This document shows, one piece after another, positions 1-11,952 of a DNA stretch of 64,000 nt. The position numbers and the translations under genes were made by a program. Under the pieces are notes generated by a model. It worked only from the letters and a program-made list of their open reading frames with translations, searched no databases and was not told where the DNA came from. This stretch comes from Polytrichum commune (Eukaryota; Streptophyta; Polytrichopsida; Polytrichales; Polytrichaceae): contig OX485803.1 in NCBI GenBank assembly GCA_950295325.1, positions 10,974,001 through 11,038,000 of the forward strand, given 5' to 3'. The first letter of the stretch is position 1; each line of letters begins with the position of its first letter.

Positions 1-29
1 AATCATGCTAACACAATCCTACCAACTTC

Positions 30-1516
30 TCATTTAACGTGGGTTGCTTCTTCTGCGATCCGAGCAAGGTTGTCTTTTGCAAAAGTTATGTACTTTTGAG
101 GGATGGACACCGATCCACTATGATTTTTCCGTGGTTTCCATGCTATGAATATGGAATCTGTATCTATCCAAGATGGACCATGCTCAGAATCCACCTTCCA
201 CCGAAAGTTAGGGTTTGTATCCCAGCCTGTATAATGCCGAACAACATCTTCATTCCGTGATGTCGGTCGGTAGTACTCTACTTGTATTTGTCGAAAATGA
301 GGGCTGGAAGTTACAAAATTTGGATTGGACAAAGCTCTTGCCACCCACACTGGCTTTGCATATGTCTCATCTCCAGGACGCAAAATGAGCATATAACCTT
401 CATGACAATCCACTGCAATGCGGAAAGATGGTGGCGGACGACTACTAGCAGGCCCCACGTAATGGTCGTCCACATCAAACTCCTCTCGAACCTCTCCATT
501 TCCCAAAAGACTAGCCTCCGAAGCTTGTACATTGACACGTGTTTGTGGCCAAAACCCATGCCTTAAAGTAAGGGGTGTATCTTCATGAAGGTTTGCCAAA
601 GCGCCACGAACACGTGTCCAATATTGTATCCAACTTCCGTAACGAAGCCAACACGATCCACCAACATCCGCTACCCTCAAACTCTCCCAATATTGTATGA
701 AGCCTGATATGCCTTTACAAATGTCCTCCAAATTCTTCATGGGTATTGGTTTGCAAGGCTTAGGCTCTCCGTCAGGCAACATCGTCCTTCCTTCCCCATC
801 AACACGCCATACAAGGAGACCCTCCGGCGGGCTCCAGTCTTGTGATGTGCACAACAACTTGTATTGCATGGCGGGGACACCATCGTCACGCACGTAGAAC
901 CGAAATTGTTGTGCCTTCGTATGCCCGATCAATCAGTGAGCTCCGCTTCGAATATACGGTTCTATAAATGCCTTGAAGTCTGGAACCTCCTCAATCATAT
1001 GTGGAATGACGGGAATGTTCTCCAAATCCATGTACGACTTCATCAACAATGGGATTGTTGGAAAATCCTCCTCGCGCAACTTCATGCTCCACCGCCCAAA
1101 GGACGCATCAATATCATCGTGCGTGTGGCCTACCAATAGAAAGGACACAAAAACCTCCTTGAAAATGCCTTTCGCAACCAACAACGACCAATATGCAAAA
1201 ACATATCTACTTTTATTGTCCTTCGCACAATTGTCCAATTGGACACGCAGAGTTGGGGGCAAATTCTTGGCAATCACATCTTCACTTGGTGGCTCCGGCA
1301 ATGAGTGCACGCATACATCTCTTCCATCCAAGACCGCTTCATATAGAGGTGTTGATCCCGAGTTTTCAAATAGCAATCTTGATGAATAGGACGGCGGTTT
1401 CTCCAAATCACGTAAAAGCTTTGCAAATGACCCTATCGTGTGGTTTGAATCCCCCGGATACAAATCAAGAGCATAATGAGCATACTTGACATCTCCATGC
1501 CCATGTGCAATCATTC
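30..1516 (-). pseudogene. DUF7869-like gene, exon 2 (core domain), interrupted by TGA
   Basis: This exon continues the gene above. Its core carries LRVQLDNCAKDNKSRY and then VGHTHDDIDASFGRW, the acidic/His signature by which I recognise DUF7869. The frame runs through a single TGA at 935-933 (residues SGAH, stop, LIGHTKAQQFRF) and then stays open for about 300 more codons that look like the normal C-terminal part of the family (FRFYVRDDGV, MQYKLL, W-rich segments). The gene is therefore one frame with one nonsense codon, most simply a CGA arginine codon changed to TGA. The stop is the TGA at 32-30. I am confident that the two sides of the stop belong together, and less so about the family name. 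Confidence 0.55.
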
Positions 1517-1654
1517 CTGCAAAGGCAACCCAATGGTTTAATATTCAACTATAACACCAAAAAATTCACATGGTGTACATGTATGGCCCCAAGTACAAAC
1601 CTAAACGCACAAATTTGTGTTTAGGTAATGCAATGCAATTGTTATCAAAATCAC

Positions 1655-3119
1655 CTGTAACCGAAACAGGAAGCTTAAAAAGACCGTCCGTGGCTTTTAT
1701 TCGATTTGCAAAACATGGTGAGGCTGTTTTGGCATGGTCCATTTTGTCATGGATGATTGTAAGGACTTCCAAAGGCCTGGAGATGGACAAAGCTCTATTT
1801 GTGTAGTAATCATTACGGTGTGCCTCTTGCATGTTCACATGCTTGAAATAGTTCATTTGATGTGCGGCATAGGACTCTGTCCCCATCGTGTGTGCATCTC
1901 GAAGGCGTTTCAACTTCTCGCATTTGGAACAACGGGCAAATTTGTCGCCTCGTCTTTTTGTGATGTATTCGCTAAAGTGAGATTTTTTGATAGCACTCAG
2001 TTTCGACAACGAAATAGGGTCCAACCCGGCCTTCTCGCCAACTGCGTTTACGTCCAACAATATGTCTTTCCATTTCGTGCCTGTAGGAAGAACCTTCTCC
2101 ACAACCTTTTCACCGGTTGCGAGTGTCCGTGTTTTGTGCGGCATTGCATCGGCAAGGGGGACAATGATGGTTGCCAGAGTGGCTGTTGCTTGTCTCGTTG
2201 CTTGTCTTGGTTTCTTTAAGCCCGTGTTCCCATGGTGACGGGCACGGCGGCCTTCATTGGCATACGCGGCTTGTCTATAAAATTCCGCTTTCGACACACC
2301 GTGAATGGTGTACCATGCCGTACAACACACGTCTATGCTCTCAAGGGTGATGACCTTGCGACCCGCTCCGTTCACATGTATCGCCCTATGGACATCAAGT
2401 TTTTTGGTGGATCTTAGACGGAAATCTCCAAGCCACATTTCTTCACGGATGGCCTTCAATTTATCTCTTGGGAACAATTGGCAACAACGATGTACACAAC
2501 AATCCTTCGTAGCAACTTCTCTAATAGACTCCTCACAGAGCAACCTTTGACGTTTACACTTATTTGCAGACGGAGTAGGACGTGTCAATGTTTCGTACTT
2601 CCGAAGGCCTTTGCGTGGCCGAATGTTTGCTTGGAGCTCCTGTTGGATTTGGACGTGTCGTCGCTCATGGTCGCGCAAACTAACCCCCTCAATTGTCACA
2701 TTCCTCAACGGCCACCTTCGCAACGAGAACCTATGAGTTGGATTGACTTCCGAATGTACAAGTGATTCTAATATAACAACTCCAACGTCCTCGGTGCCAA
2801 GGGAGTGTTCATCAATGCAATCTTGTGGATGTGTGTTACGACAAATACCCTCCGCCACAGCAACTCCACTGTCATTAACAAGTACCACATCCAAATTCAC
2901 CCATGAAGCTCGTGAAAGCCCCGCACATTCCACAATGGGGCAAAAAGGGTCAGATGGCGAAGGACTCCCCAAATGACCTTCATCTGCACTATCATCAAAA
3001 CTATCCTCCCCGACAATGTCTAGCTCATCCCCAGACAGAGATTGGGTGCTGCCCATGTCTTCAGAGAAGGAATCCCCTCTTCCACCAACTCCCTCCATTG
3101 CGCCTACACAAATGCACAT
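1655..3119 (-). CDS. DUF7869-like gene, exon 1 (N-terminal half)
   Basis: This is the first coding exon of a minus-strand gene that continues at 1516-30. It encodes an acidic N-terminus, two Cys-rich clusters (CCVHRCCQLF and RCSKCEKLKRL) that may bind zinc, and an HDKMDHAKT block of the kind found just before the core of DUF7869 proteins. The exon ends at 1655 with donor GTGATT; intron 1654-1517 ends in TTTGCAG. The phase-1 junction restores VSVTG-MIAHGHG. The first ATG is at 3119, but TTTGTGTAG stands just before a second ATG at 3098, so the real start may be 3098 after a 5' UTR intron. The biochemical function of the family is not known to me; transposon-like amplification in some streptophytes and animals suggests mobile-element ancestry, which is inference. 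Confidence 0.6.
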
Positions 3120-3298
3120 GAAACCTCAACAAACATGGACACAACGTAAGGGTCCAAAAAAATCAAATATTGGAAAATGCAAAACATCACGATAAATGGG
3201 GACACTGAGGATCAAGACATTTGCAACACAAATGCAATGTGAGCTCCCAATACTATGCGCCAGTCCACAAAATGTTCCACAAAATATTTTGGGTGGGA

Positions 3299-4444
3299 GT
3301 TTGGGTCGGCCGACCTAAACCCTGTGGCACCAGGGATTGAGGGCCATCCACACCTTGCCCGTGGGATAGGGTCGGGTTCCGGTCGACCGACTCAAACCTT
3401 GTACAATGATGGGTTGAGGGCCATTTAGAATTCCATCACGCTGTGGGGAAAATTTTGGGTCGACCGACCCAATCCTTGTCATGGTCAACTACAACCTCCG
3501 AAACTGGGGAAGGGGTTGGGTCGACCGACCCAATCTTTGACGGGGTTAATCCACCCACACTGGATAGGGGTTTGGGTCGGTCGACCCAAACTTTCACAGG
3601 CTAAATCCATCCACACTGGGAAGGGGTTTGGGTCGACCGACCCAAACTTTCACAGGGTAAACCCACCACACTCGGAAGGGGTTTGGGTCGGTCGACCCAA
3701 ACTTTCACAGGGTAAGTCCACCCACACTGGGAAAGGGTTTGGGTCGGTCGACCCAAACTTTCACAGTGTAAATCCACCCACACTGGGATGAGGTTTGGGT
3801 CGCTCGACCCAAACATTACATATGATGGGATAAGGTTCCTACTCTGTCCGTCCAAACCTTCTGAGTACCTTGGGTAAGGGCCATTAACAATTCGTTCACG
3901 ATGTGCGAAAAAGTTTGGGTCGACCGACCCAAACCTTCTGAAAGGTTTTACGATAAACGCCCATAGTGGGGTAGGGGTTTGGGTCGACCGACCCAAATCT
4001 CAGAAGGGTCAGACTAGACCCCCCCCCCCAACACTAGTGAAGGGGTTTGGGTCGACCGACCCAAACCTCACAAGGGTCAGACTAGACCCCCCCCCCCCCA
4101 AACACTAGTGAAGGGGTTTGGGTCGACCGACCCAAACCTCACAAGGGTCAGACTAGACCCCCCCCAACACTAGTGAAGGGGTTTGGGTCGATCGACCCAA
4201 ACCTCACAAGGGTCAGGCTAGACCCCCCCCCCCAACACTAGTGAAGGGGTTTGGGTCGACCGACCCAAACCTCACAAGGGTGAGACTAGAACCCGCCCAC
4301 ACTAGTGGAGGGGTTTGGGTCGATCGACCCAAACCTCAGAATGGTCAGACTAGAACCCGCCCACACTAGTGGAGGGGTTTGGGTCGACCGACCCAAACCT
4401 CACAAGGGTCAGACTGAAACCCGCCAACACTAGTGTCGACCGAC
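3299..4444. repeat. Palindrome array 1 (about 18 copies)
   Basis: About 18 copies of a 22-bp palindrome, GTTTGGGTC-N4-GACCCAAAC with N4 being GACC, GGTC, GATC, GCTC or GGCC, are spaced 55-70 bp apart. Clear copies start at 3299, 3570, 3626, 3681, 3737, 3793, 3913, 3977, 4045, 4116, 4181, 4249, 4313 and 4378; degenerate ones lie near 3374, 3452, 3515 and 4433. Two spacer families are present: one with CACACTGGGAAGG (3540-3790) and one with CAGACTAGACC, a poly-C run and ACACTAGTGAAGG (4000-4440). The spacers are repeated along with the palindrome, so the array grew by tandem duplication. It lies upstream of the minus-strand DUF7869 gene. Confidence 0.9.
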
Positions 4445-4483
4445 GTATAATACAGCGTATAATGCGGCGTATAATGCAGCGGA
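4443..4483. repeat. Short GCGTATAATGC repeats
   Basis: Three to four copies of an 11-bp unit close to GCGTATAATGC follow directly on the last degenerate palindrome. No function is visible. Confidence 0.5.
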
Positions 4484-6536
4484 TATTGAGAGGTGTGTGG
4501 AATTTCATCTCATTGCAAAGTTCACTGCGGACTTGCATGCTGTGAATAGGTTCTCATGAACAACAGCGTGAACGAACCTCGAAGTACAGCTCCGACTAAG
4601 AGTTCTCTCTACGAATTCAGGAGTGGGAGAAGAGCAAAAAAGAACCAACTTTTGGGGGGTGCGCCCCTTTATACTATCCACCTCCACTTGCCCGACTTCC
4701 TCATTGGATGCCTTTCCCGCCTTCTTATTTCAAACCTCCTGACAGAATTCCCCGTTTTCTGTTTATTGTAGAAAATGCGCATCTTTCAATGCCCCTCTCA
4801 TACCCCAGCCATCATATGTCTTAGTCTATGATATTTAATCTTTTTTTGGTTTTGTGTGTATATGACATACGACATTGGGAGGAAGGGTGGCGGCCACATT
4901 AATTTTTTCAAGTGTCACAACGGTATATTTTAACCAATATGTATACCCAACCACAACTCCATTCAATGCTTTCAAGTGCAAACCTATTTAGGTGGGGTTG
5001 GGGCCATTTGGAGGTTGCAATTATGAGAGAGTTTCCAAGGCTTGAGGCCATTGTCATGATGAATAAAATTATTTATTTGTCTCCCCTAAACCCTAAACCC
5101 TAGAACATTGCGGCTCTGTTATCTCACATGGAAGTGTGGCAATGATAAACGTATGTGGACGTTGTTAAGGGGATACTAACTAGCAATGTCGCTTTTTGGT
5201 TCAATCTTTTAATGTTATTTCAATCCATCCTCAAGTTCACTTCAAGTTTACTAATGTGTGTGACCAAAACATCCAAAGTTGGACCCTAAACCCTTATAAC
5301 ATCCACAACATGAAATACGTATTGACAAAATACAAAACCAATTAGTATATCATGTTTAAACGTCCCAAATAACATATTAACATGATCAAGATTGTATTTA
5401 CTATAACCTTCCTATTAGACTCTTCTTCATATTATGCAAACAATATCTGTTATATCTTTCTCCATTATCCAATACATGTGGAGGGAACAATGAATAAGAA
5501 CATGATTGCGTGAATGGCTTCATTTGATGTTGTGCTTCTCTTATTTACTTTTGCATCACATTCCATATATTAAATACATCATGAACCATGGTTTATTGGC
5601 GACTATGTGATTCCCTAAAGTGAGCAAAACATCCAAAGTTGAACCCCTTACCCCTAATAACATCCACAACATTTCATGTTATTTGAATAAACACAAGACC
5701 ATTCACTATATCACGTTTAAACGTCCGTAATAACAAATAAACATAATCAAGATCGTCTTTTCTATTACCTTCCAGTAAAAACCTATTCTCACCAGTAAGT
5801 CAATGTTATATGTTAATATTGGATAGATTAATATGTTATAAACCTAACTCCTAAACCCTAAACCCTAAACCCTAAATACAAAAATTCGTAGTTGTTCACT
5901 GCTACCTCCACATACAAACAACATGAACTTTATCTTGCGCCATTATGTAATATACGTGGAGGGAACATTCAATAACAACATGATTGCGTCAAAGGGCTTC
6001 ATTTGATGTTGTGGTTCTCCGATTTACTTTTATATCACATTCGAAGTACATATATCACGATCCATGGTTTATTGGCGACTATGTGATTCATTCAAGTGAG
6101 TATGTAAGGGATTTACTAAAAACTTGAGCATGTTAGCATTTCGACATAAGGATCATGCAATTCCAAACCCTGAGAAAATGCTCTTGGGGAAGGTATACAT
6201 TTAGCAAACACATTCAAATATCCTAAATTTCCGAATTTCATGTTGGGGGACGGGGGTTATATTTTTTATTCATTGCATATTGTGTGAGTTCTTGGCATCA
6301 TTGGTAAAGTCTAAATGTCAACGATTACATCGTTAAATGTCACGCAATTGTATTATTTTTCTAACTTGCTCAAACAAAAGAGAAACCAATGATTTCAACT
6401 TGTTTGGGAAATTTAGGTTATGGTGTCATGTGAGTAGGGGTTAAGTCTTAGTTTTAGCATAACGTTGCGTTGTAAAAATGCATTAGTTGTATAAATGGTT
6501 TCATTTTGTAGAATACCGCATTTGATGTGCACCTTA
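4484..6536. other. Non-coding AT-rich spacer with telomere-like repeats
   Basis: No supported gene is seen. The stretch holds CCCTAAA runs at 5084-5104 and 5850-5876. A diverged direct duplication is present: about 5466-5600 resembles 5945-6095, and 5260-5330 resembles 5625-5700 (shared words include GGAGGGAACA and CAAAACATCCAAAGTTG). Open frames here are short and show no domain. Confidence 0.6.
5850..5876. repeat. Interstitial telomeric repeat (CCCTAAA)
   Basis: Three and a half CCCTAAA units, the Arabidopsis-type plant telomere repeat read on the C strand. A shorter run with two perfect units and one mutated unit lies at 5084-5104. The runs are too short for a chromosome end and are best read as interstitial copies. 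Confidence 0.8.
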
Positions 6537-7067
6537 TGGGGCATTCCCACTTGACATTAGTTAGAAGTAGTATTAGTCTAAATGCGGTTTTAGTTATCTA
6601 GGTTTCACACATATGGCTCTTTTTAGTGCCGAGCCTAGGTGGCAAATGATGTGGCATGGCTTAAAAGTGGAGGTTTTAAGCCTCAACCACCGACGCTCCC
6701 ATCGGTACCTAAACATTAGGCAAGAATATAGGAATTTTAAAAGTGTCACCTCCCACCCTTGTGATTGGTTGCTTTTTAGTCTTAGCTATGAGGGCACGAG
6801 GAGCTTCATTAACAAAAACCGATGGTAAGATAGGTGAGTAGTAAGGCATTTGGGGATGGGACAAAAACTACCCAACATTCATTGCTTGGTAGATAAAACC
6901 ATGAACATGTGTGAAAGCTACTTAACTAAAACCTACTTGAAAATCTCCGGAGCAAGTTCTTGTAGGTGCATTGGGATAGTTGGATGCCTCCGCTATAACC
7001 GAGGGAGCTTTACCCGGTCTTTATAAAATAGTGAGGGTCTTAACTAAAGTCAAGTGGGAATGCCCCA
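6537..7067. mobile_element. Harbinger/Tourist-like MITE, 531 bp
   Basis: The ends are inverted repeats: TGGGGCATTCCCACTTGAC at the left (6537) and GTCAAGTGGGAATGCCCCA at the right (ending 7067). Similarity extends about 10 bp further inward. Directly outside each end stands TTA (6534-6536 and 7068-7070), the 3-bp target duplication typical of PIF/Harbinger elements. No transposase is encoded; the longest frame is 71 codons without a domain, so the element is non-autonomous. Confidence 0.7.
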
Positions 7068-7641
7068 TTAGGGTACTCCAAAGTGTCTTGAAAATACTAA
7101 TGCCCGCTAAGGGTTTACAGTTTGGCTTTAGGATTTAGGGTTCCCCGTAATCCTAATTCCGTTGGTGCCCTAATCCCGTTGGCACCCTATTCGTGCGGTT
7201 GGGGGCCAATTCCCGAGGCATACAAAACCCCAGCCGTCACAACTTTTCGCTCTTTCTCTCTCTCTCCGCGCCAAGCATTCGCTCCGCGCCTCTTGTGGAA
7301 GCGCCGCCTCTCCTGAAGCGCCGCTTTCGCGAAGCGCCGTGGCGATTCAGGGTGGCGATTTTCTTCTCTTCCCTCCCTTCTTGTTGCTTTGGCGCCTACT
7401 GATTCTTCTCCTTCCCTCCCTTCTCTTGCTGTAGAAGTTAGGAAGTGTTTGCAATAGAACAGAAACCTAAGGAGAGAGTTTTAGAGTGCGTGAGAGTTAG
7501 TAGAGTGATTGTTGTAGAGTGAAGTAAGTAGAAGATTGTTGAAGGGTTTTCCAACATTCTAAGCTTGCGGGTTTTGGAGGCTGTATTGTAGTTGGAGAGT
7601 TTGTGAGATTTAGGAGTTCTATAAGATAATCAGGAGGTGTT
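7068..7641 (+). promoter_or_regulatory. Possible promoter and 5' leader of gene A
   Basis: A GC-rich patch with CT-rich tracts (TTTCTCTCTCTCTCCGCGCC near 7252) lies between the MITE and the 99-bp repeats. Pyrimidine-rich tracts of this kind are common near plant transcription starts. No clear TATA box is seen. Assignment to gene A is inference from position and orientation only. Confidence 0.25.
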
Positions 7642-8055
7642 TGAGAGATACAAAAGTCATTTGAGAGAGTCAGTCATTGTTTTGAGAGATTCACTTGTTC
7701 TTAGGGATTCAGAGGTTGTTTGAAACACTCAATTGTTGTTTGAGAGATACAAAAGTCATTTGAGAGAGTCAGTCATTGTTTTGAGAGATTCACTTGTTCT
7801 TAGGGATTCAGAGGTTGTTTGAAACACTCAATTGTTGTTTGAGAGATACAAAAGTCATTTGAGAGAGTCAGTCATTGTTTTGAGAGATTCACTTGTTCTT
7901 AGGGATTCAGAGGTTGTTTGAAACACTCAATTGTTGTTTGAGAGATATCTAAGTCATTTGAGAGAGTCAGTTATTGTTTTGAGAGATTCACTTGTTCTTA
8001 GAGATTCAGAGGTTGTTTGAAGTATTGAATTGTTGTTTGAGAGATTCAAAAGAGA
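7642..8055. repeat. 99-bp tandem repeat, about 4.2 copies
   Basis: Units starting TGAGAGATAC recur at 7642, 7741, 7840, 7939 and 8038, exactly 99 bp apart. The first three are nearly identical and the last two are more diverged. Each unit contains sub-repeats of TTTGAGAGA. The period is a multiple of three, but the frame most open across the unit has a TGA in every copy, so coding is unlikely. It lies in the putative 5' leader of gene A. Confidence 0.9.
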
Positions 8056-8298
8056 TCTAGGAGTTGTATGAGAGATTGTGGATTTGTGTGAGAGGTTACA
8101 TTCAACTGTTTCTGTGTTATTGGAAGAAGAACACCTGTTCTAAAGCAACTGTTTACAACAACTGCTACATACAACAAAGGTATTTTCTTTTATTATATGC
8201 AATAAGTGTTTGTCAATTGAAGGTATTGTAGCATACACAACGCATAAGCATTGTATATGCTACGTGCCAACTTTTAAAAATTACATTAAAATAGGAAA

Positions 8299-8747
8299 GT
8301 TTGGGGAGACGACCCAAACACGGCCACAGGTTTGGGTCGGTCGACCCAAACACAGCCTCTTGTTTGGGTCGACCGACCCAAACACAGTCTCTTGTTTGGG
8401 TCGACCGACCCAAACACAAAACAAAGCATCATGTTTGGGCCGAACGACCCAAACACAGCCTCTTGTTTGGGTCGACCGACCCAAACAACGTCTTCTAATT
8501 ATAAACTCATAAAGAAATCCATGATTTTTGCATCAATATAAAATTCACATCCACTAAAAAATAATAATCAAGGAATGTATCAAGGAAAAGTATCAAGTAA
8601 TCCTACATGTCACAAACAATATAAAATGCAAATCCACCCAATAATCAAAACATTCTTATTATCAATACAAATGATGCTGAAATATATAAATATACAATCC
8701 ACCTAAACCTATTCATGTCGTAGATGTTTGGGTCGAACGACCGAAAC
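8299..8747. repeat. Palindrome array 2 in the putative 5' UTR intron of gene A
   Basis: Palindrome copies start at 8299 (degenerate), 8330, 8362, 8394, 8433 and 8465, with an isolated degenerate copy at 8726. Spacers are short (10-17 bp) and mostly read ACAGCCTCTT or ACAGTCTCTT, different from those of array 1. The start codon of gene A at 8774 directly follows TTTTCTTACAG, a good splice acceptor, so this array probably lies in a 5' UTR intron. The 8487-8773 stretch is otherwise AT-rich and empty. Confidence 0.85.
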
Positions 8748-8773
8748 TAACATTGCACATTATTTTCTTACAG

Positions 8774-10099
8774 ATGGCTCCAAAGAAAAGACCCGGCGAA
8801 AGGTGGTTCATGCCTGCGCCGGACATGTTGTGGCAGGAGCACGAAACCCCGCAGGATGACTCCTATTCCCCTAAGGACGGGCTTGTCCTCGCGTGGTCTA
8901 TACAAGTGGTTAAGGGTTCGCAATACAAAATGATTTTTGTTGTGAAGGTTGGGACCGTGGAGAAGCACACATGGGCTACTCTTACGGGGTGGGAGGTGGC
9001 ATCGGTTCAGTCTCTTGGAGACTACGTGGATGTCATCCTCGAGAACAACGCTGTCCAGAACGCGCATATGTTTATGCACCAGTTCTCCGAACCCTTTGAC
9101 GCTATCTATGCAAAAGAAACATGTGTAGAACCAGACGTCATCAAACCGGAGTCCATATTCATCGATAACAGTACATCGAACACAAAGGTGTCGAGCAGAT
9201 TCACGAAACTAAAGCATGCAATCAGCGTGCTCAACAAAGCCCTGCAGAGCAAAACCAAGTCTCAGCAACCCGTGAGGCGGAAAGCAACCACAGAGGAAGG
9301 AGCAGGGTCGTCAAGACCTCAATCGGTGAGGAAGCCGCGACCAGTACCGACTGACTCGCGGAGGACCACTCCCTCCCAAACACCTGCGGATAGCGAGACG
9401 CCTACACCTTCTGGGAGCCGTCAAACAACTCCATCCAAGAGGGGGAGAGAGTCATCTGTGATGACTGACGAGCCAGTCTCACCGGAGTTGCGCATGCCGA
9501 AGCCCGGCGAAGAGGTGGATGCAGGGGAGCTGCAGAAAATCGTGAACAATTTCACGACGAAATGCTCCCACTGTTTTTTCATGGGCAGGGATTTTAAGTT
9601 CGACGTGAACATCAGCCAGTGCCATCTAGCGCCACCGGAGAAGTGTGTCCGGGCAAAGGAGGACGCCTACGTTGACTGGATAATCGCGCAGATCGTTTGC
9701 GAGCAGTTTAAAGACGACAGGCAAACGATAGTAGTGATGCCACAGGGTCTCAAGAAAATGCCTACACCTGAAATGTGGCCCACAATTCAGAAGGGCGATT
9801 TTTGGCTCATAGACGGCCAGCACAGCGTGGAGGCATCCAAGAAAATCCAACTCATGAATGAGTGGGATGATCCGAACAATCAGAAGGAAAAGCTGAAGGT
9901 TTGGAAGGCACTAGTGGTGTGGTCTGACGACGAGACCAAGCTCAGCGACATCTCCCGGTACTTCAATATGGGAAATAAGAAGAGGGCCTACCAAGCTTCC
10001 TGGATAAGGAATATCATGGCCTCGCGGGAGGTGTGGGAGTTCTATGGTAGGCCTCCCAAGGAGAGGGAGAATGCGAAGGACAAGAATCCCAAATGGGAG
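8774..10099 (+). CDS. Gene A exon 1: ParB-like N-terminal part of a ParB-methyltransferase protein
   Basis: The exon begins with an ATG directly after a splice acceptor and encodes 442 residues. A globular N-terminus (to about residue 145) is followed by a Ser/Thr/Pro-rich basic linker (about 165-245) and then a domain with VMPQGLKKMP, GDFWLIDGQHSVEASKKIQ and KVWKALVVWSDDE. A DGQH motif followed by a helix is the hallmark of the ParB/sulfiredoxin fold. The exon ends GAG|GTGAGT at 10099, phase 0. In bacteria and phages, ParB-like domains are often fused to N6/N4 DNA methyltransferases, and exon 2 looks like such a domain. Nuclear localisation is likely from the basic linker but not shown. A bacterial or phage origin is inference. 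Confidence 0.6.
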
Positions 10100-10108
10100 G
10101 TGAGTATT

Positions 10109-10266
10109 GTTTAGGTCGACCGACCCAAACTCCTGATGCAGCCTTGTTTATTTAGTTTGGGTCGACCGACCCAAACTCCTGATGCAGCTAGTTTATTTAG
10201 TTTGGGTCGACCGACCCAAACTCCTGATGCAGCTAGTTTATTTAGTTTGGGTCGATCGACCCAAAC
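10109..10266. repeat. Palindrome array 3, filling intron 1 of gene A
   Basis: Four palindromes start at 10109, 10155, 10200 and 10245 with a period of about 45 bp and the spacer TCCTGATGCAGCTAGTTTAT. The last copy has the GATC centre and is a perfect 22-bp palindrome. Intron 1 runs 10100-10356 (GTGAGT...GTGCAG), so the array makes up most of it. Confidence 0.9.
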
Positions 10267-10356
10267 TGTTGTTGCAGATGTTGGTCATGATATGGGTTGG
10301 AAATCACATGTACATATCTAACATGCATTCAAATGTTCTGTTTTGTGGACGTGCAG

Positions 10357-11688
10357 GATTTCAAATACCAAATGATCAACAAATTCTCCTCCATTGATAA
10401 TTCGAGCCACAAGCAGAAGAAATACAGCGACCTCAAGGGGGAGATTTACTTGATTACAGCATCTGACTCAGTTTGGAGGAAGTGGAAAACCGTGTTTGAA
10501 AAGTACGAGACGGGGGATTTGATCGACCCCGACACTGGCATTTTCTTCAGCCAAACCTCGCGCTTCAAGCAGATGAAGCCTCTCGTGAGAGAGTTCTTTA
10601 GAACTCTTCAAGGGCTGTCAGAGACGGAGGTGGAGAAGGCGGCATCTCACATCCTGCACGTGGCACCCACGGCGAAGAGGTGTTGGGTGCACCCGAAGAT
10701 TGTCTTCCAAAAGCCCAAATCCTTCGTTCCTTCATGCTACACCATGAAGGAATGGACGGATAACAGGAAAAAGAAGACGACTATCGTGCAGGAGCTGCAT
10801 AAACTAGTGCCAGAGAGGAATATTGTCGTGGACGGCGAGGTCCATGAGGCTAACTGGAGAGCATTCAAAGCTGAATATAAGTTCACCAGTGCCTCCATGG
10901 CGGCTCTAATAAGGGAAGCGGGGGACGACTTCTTGCGGGCCAAGATGGTGAAGGGTGGGAAGAACCGGGCGCTTCCAGATCACACAGCGCGTGCGTTCTC
11001 GAACTTCATCAAGGAGAAGAAGATTGTCCAGTTTGAAGGGGAAGCGTACTTCAACCTTGTCACCGCCGACCCGTTGAAAATTCAGGGCTGGCCAGGTCAA
11101 GACGCCAGAATGGCGATAAGGACGAAAGCAAGGGACCGCTTTCCTTTTGGGATGATTGATTTCAGGAATATTCCTGGAAGCTCATTTGAGGGCACGATGA
11201 GCACCCTCTTCTATGACCCCTTCCTATCTAAGTTCGTCGATTATGCAAGCCCTAAGTTCAGGGAGGTAGATATCTGGCTTTGGATAGTCGAGGATAGGAG
11301 GGCGGAGCAGGTGTACGAGCTTGTCCGGAAACTGCAGCCGGAGTATGCAGTCTCCAAGTCTCACTACATCGCCGCACCGGCGGAGGGAGCTTACACGACG
11401 TTGAGGGACAAGAAGACCAAGTTCGTCAACGTCTTGTGTTTGTACTTCGTGTACAAAGCGGAGTTGCTGAAGGTGCCGAACCACCCTATATCGCGGATGG
11501 ACAAACTCTTCCAAGTTCCAGAAGGGTTGGGTGTCAACAAGTGCCTCTACGACGAGGCTAAATACGCGAACTATCCTTTAGATGAGCTGCGGATGGAATT
11601 TTACGTGAGAATGATGAGGACGCTGACGAGGAGAGGGGATTGCATCTTCAACGTCTTCGGAGGCTCTAAACCTATCTATGCTGCCATG
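10357..11688 (+). CDS. Gene A exon 2: degenerate N6/N4-type DNA methyltransferase domain
   Basis: The exon encodes 444 residues (10357, after GTGCAG, to 11688, before GTAAGC; phase 0 at both ends). The order of motifs fits a class-beta N6_N4 methyltransferase: a motif-IV-like FGMIDFRNIPGSS where DPPY is expected, a central strand-helix block IWLWIVEDRRAEQVYELV, a hydrophobic VLCLYFVYK strand, then RGDCIFNVFGGSKPIYAAM, like the GDxVLDPFxGSGTT SAM-binding motif. The domain continues into exon 3 with MSGLSIYSYIED. The catalytic D/N-P-P-Y/F is not conserved, so the enzyme is probably inactive or altered. Gene B ends in a domain with the same order of blocks. The assignment rests on motif order, not on a search. 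Confidence 0.55.
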
Positions 11689-11716
11689 GTAAGCGACTTT
11701 CTATAACTCGTGCGCA

Positions 11717-11882
11717 GTTTGGGTCGATCGACCCAAACTAGGCTCTGTGTTGGTTTGGGTCGATCGACCCAAACTAGGCTCTTTGTTGGTTTGGGTCGAT
11801 CGACCCAAACTAGTCTCTTTGTTGGTTTGGGTCGATCGACCCAAACTAGGCTCTTTGTTGGTTTGGGTCGATCGACCCAAAC
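11717..11882. repeat. Palindrome array 4, filling intron 2 of gene A
   Basis: Five perfect 22-bp palindromes, all with the GATC centre, start at 11717, 11753, 11789, 11825 and 11861, exactly 36 bp apart. The spacer is TAGGCTCTTTGTTG with single changes. Intron 2 runs 11689-11952 (GTAAGC...TTGTGTAG). The uniform centres and spacers point to recent local amplification. Confidence 0.92.
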
Positions 11883-11952
11883 TACACATTGTACTTGGTC
11901 TTGTTTATGTCCCTCGCCTAATTCTAATGTCTATATAACTTGGATTGTGTAG

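Noticed and set aside
3516-3996. Long frames through palindrome array 1 on both strands (repetitive FGSVDPN and GRPTQT peptides)
   Set aside because: The 22-bp palindrome and its spacers are free of stops in most frames, so frames on both strands arise automatically. The same holds for frames at 8210-8541, 10136-10397 and 11701-11952.
3299-4444. CRISPR-like array of palindromic repeats
   Set aside because: The spacers repeat within each array instead of being unique, the setting is a eukaryotic nuclear genome, and no cas gene is present. Tandem amplification of a palindromic repeat explains it better.
5084-5876. Chromosome end suggested by CCCTAAA runs
   Set aside because: Only two to four units are present in each run and ordinary sequence continues on both sides, so these are interstitial copies.
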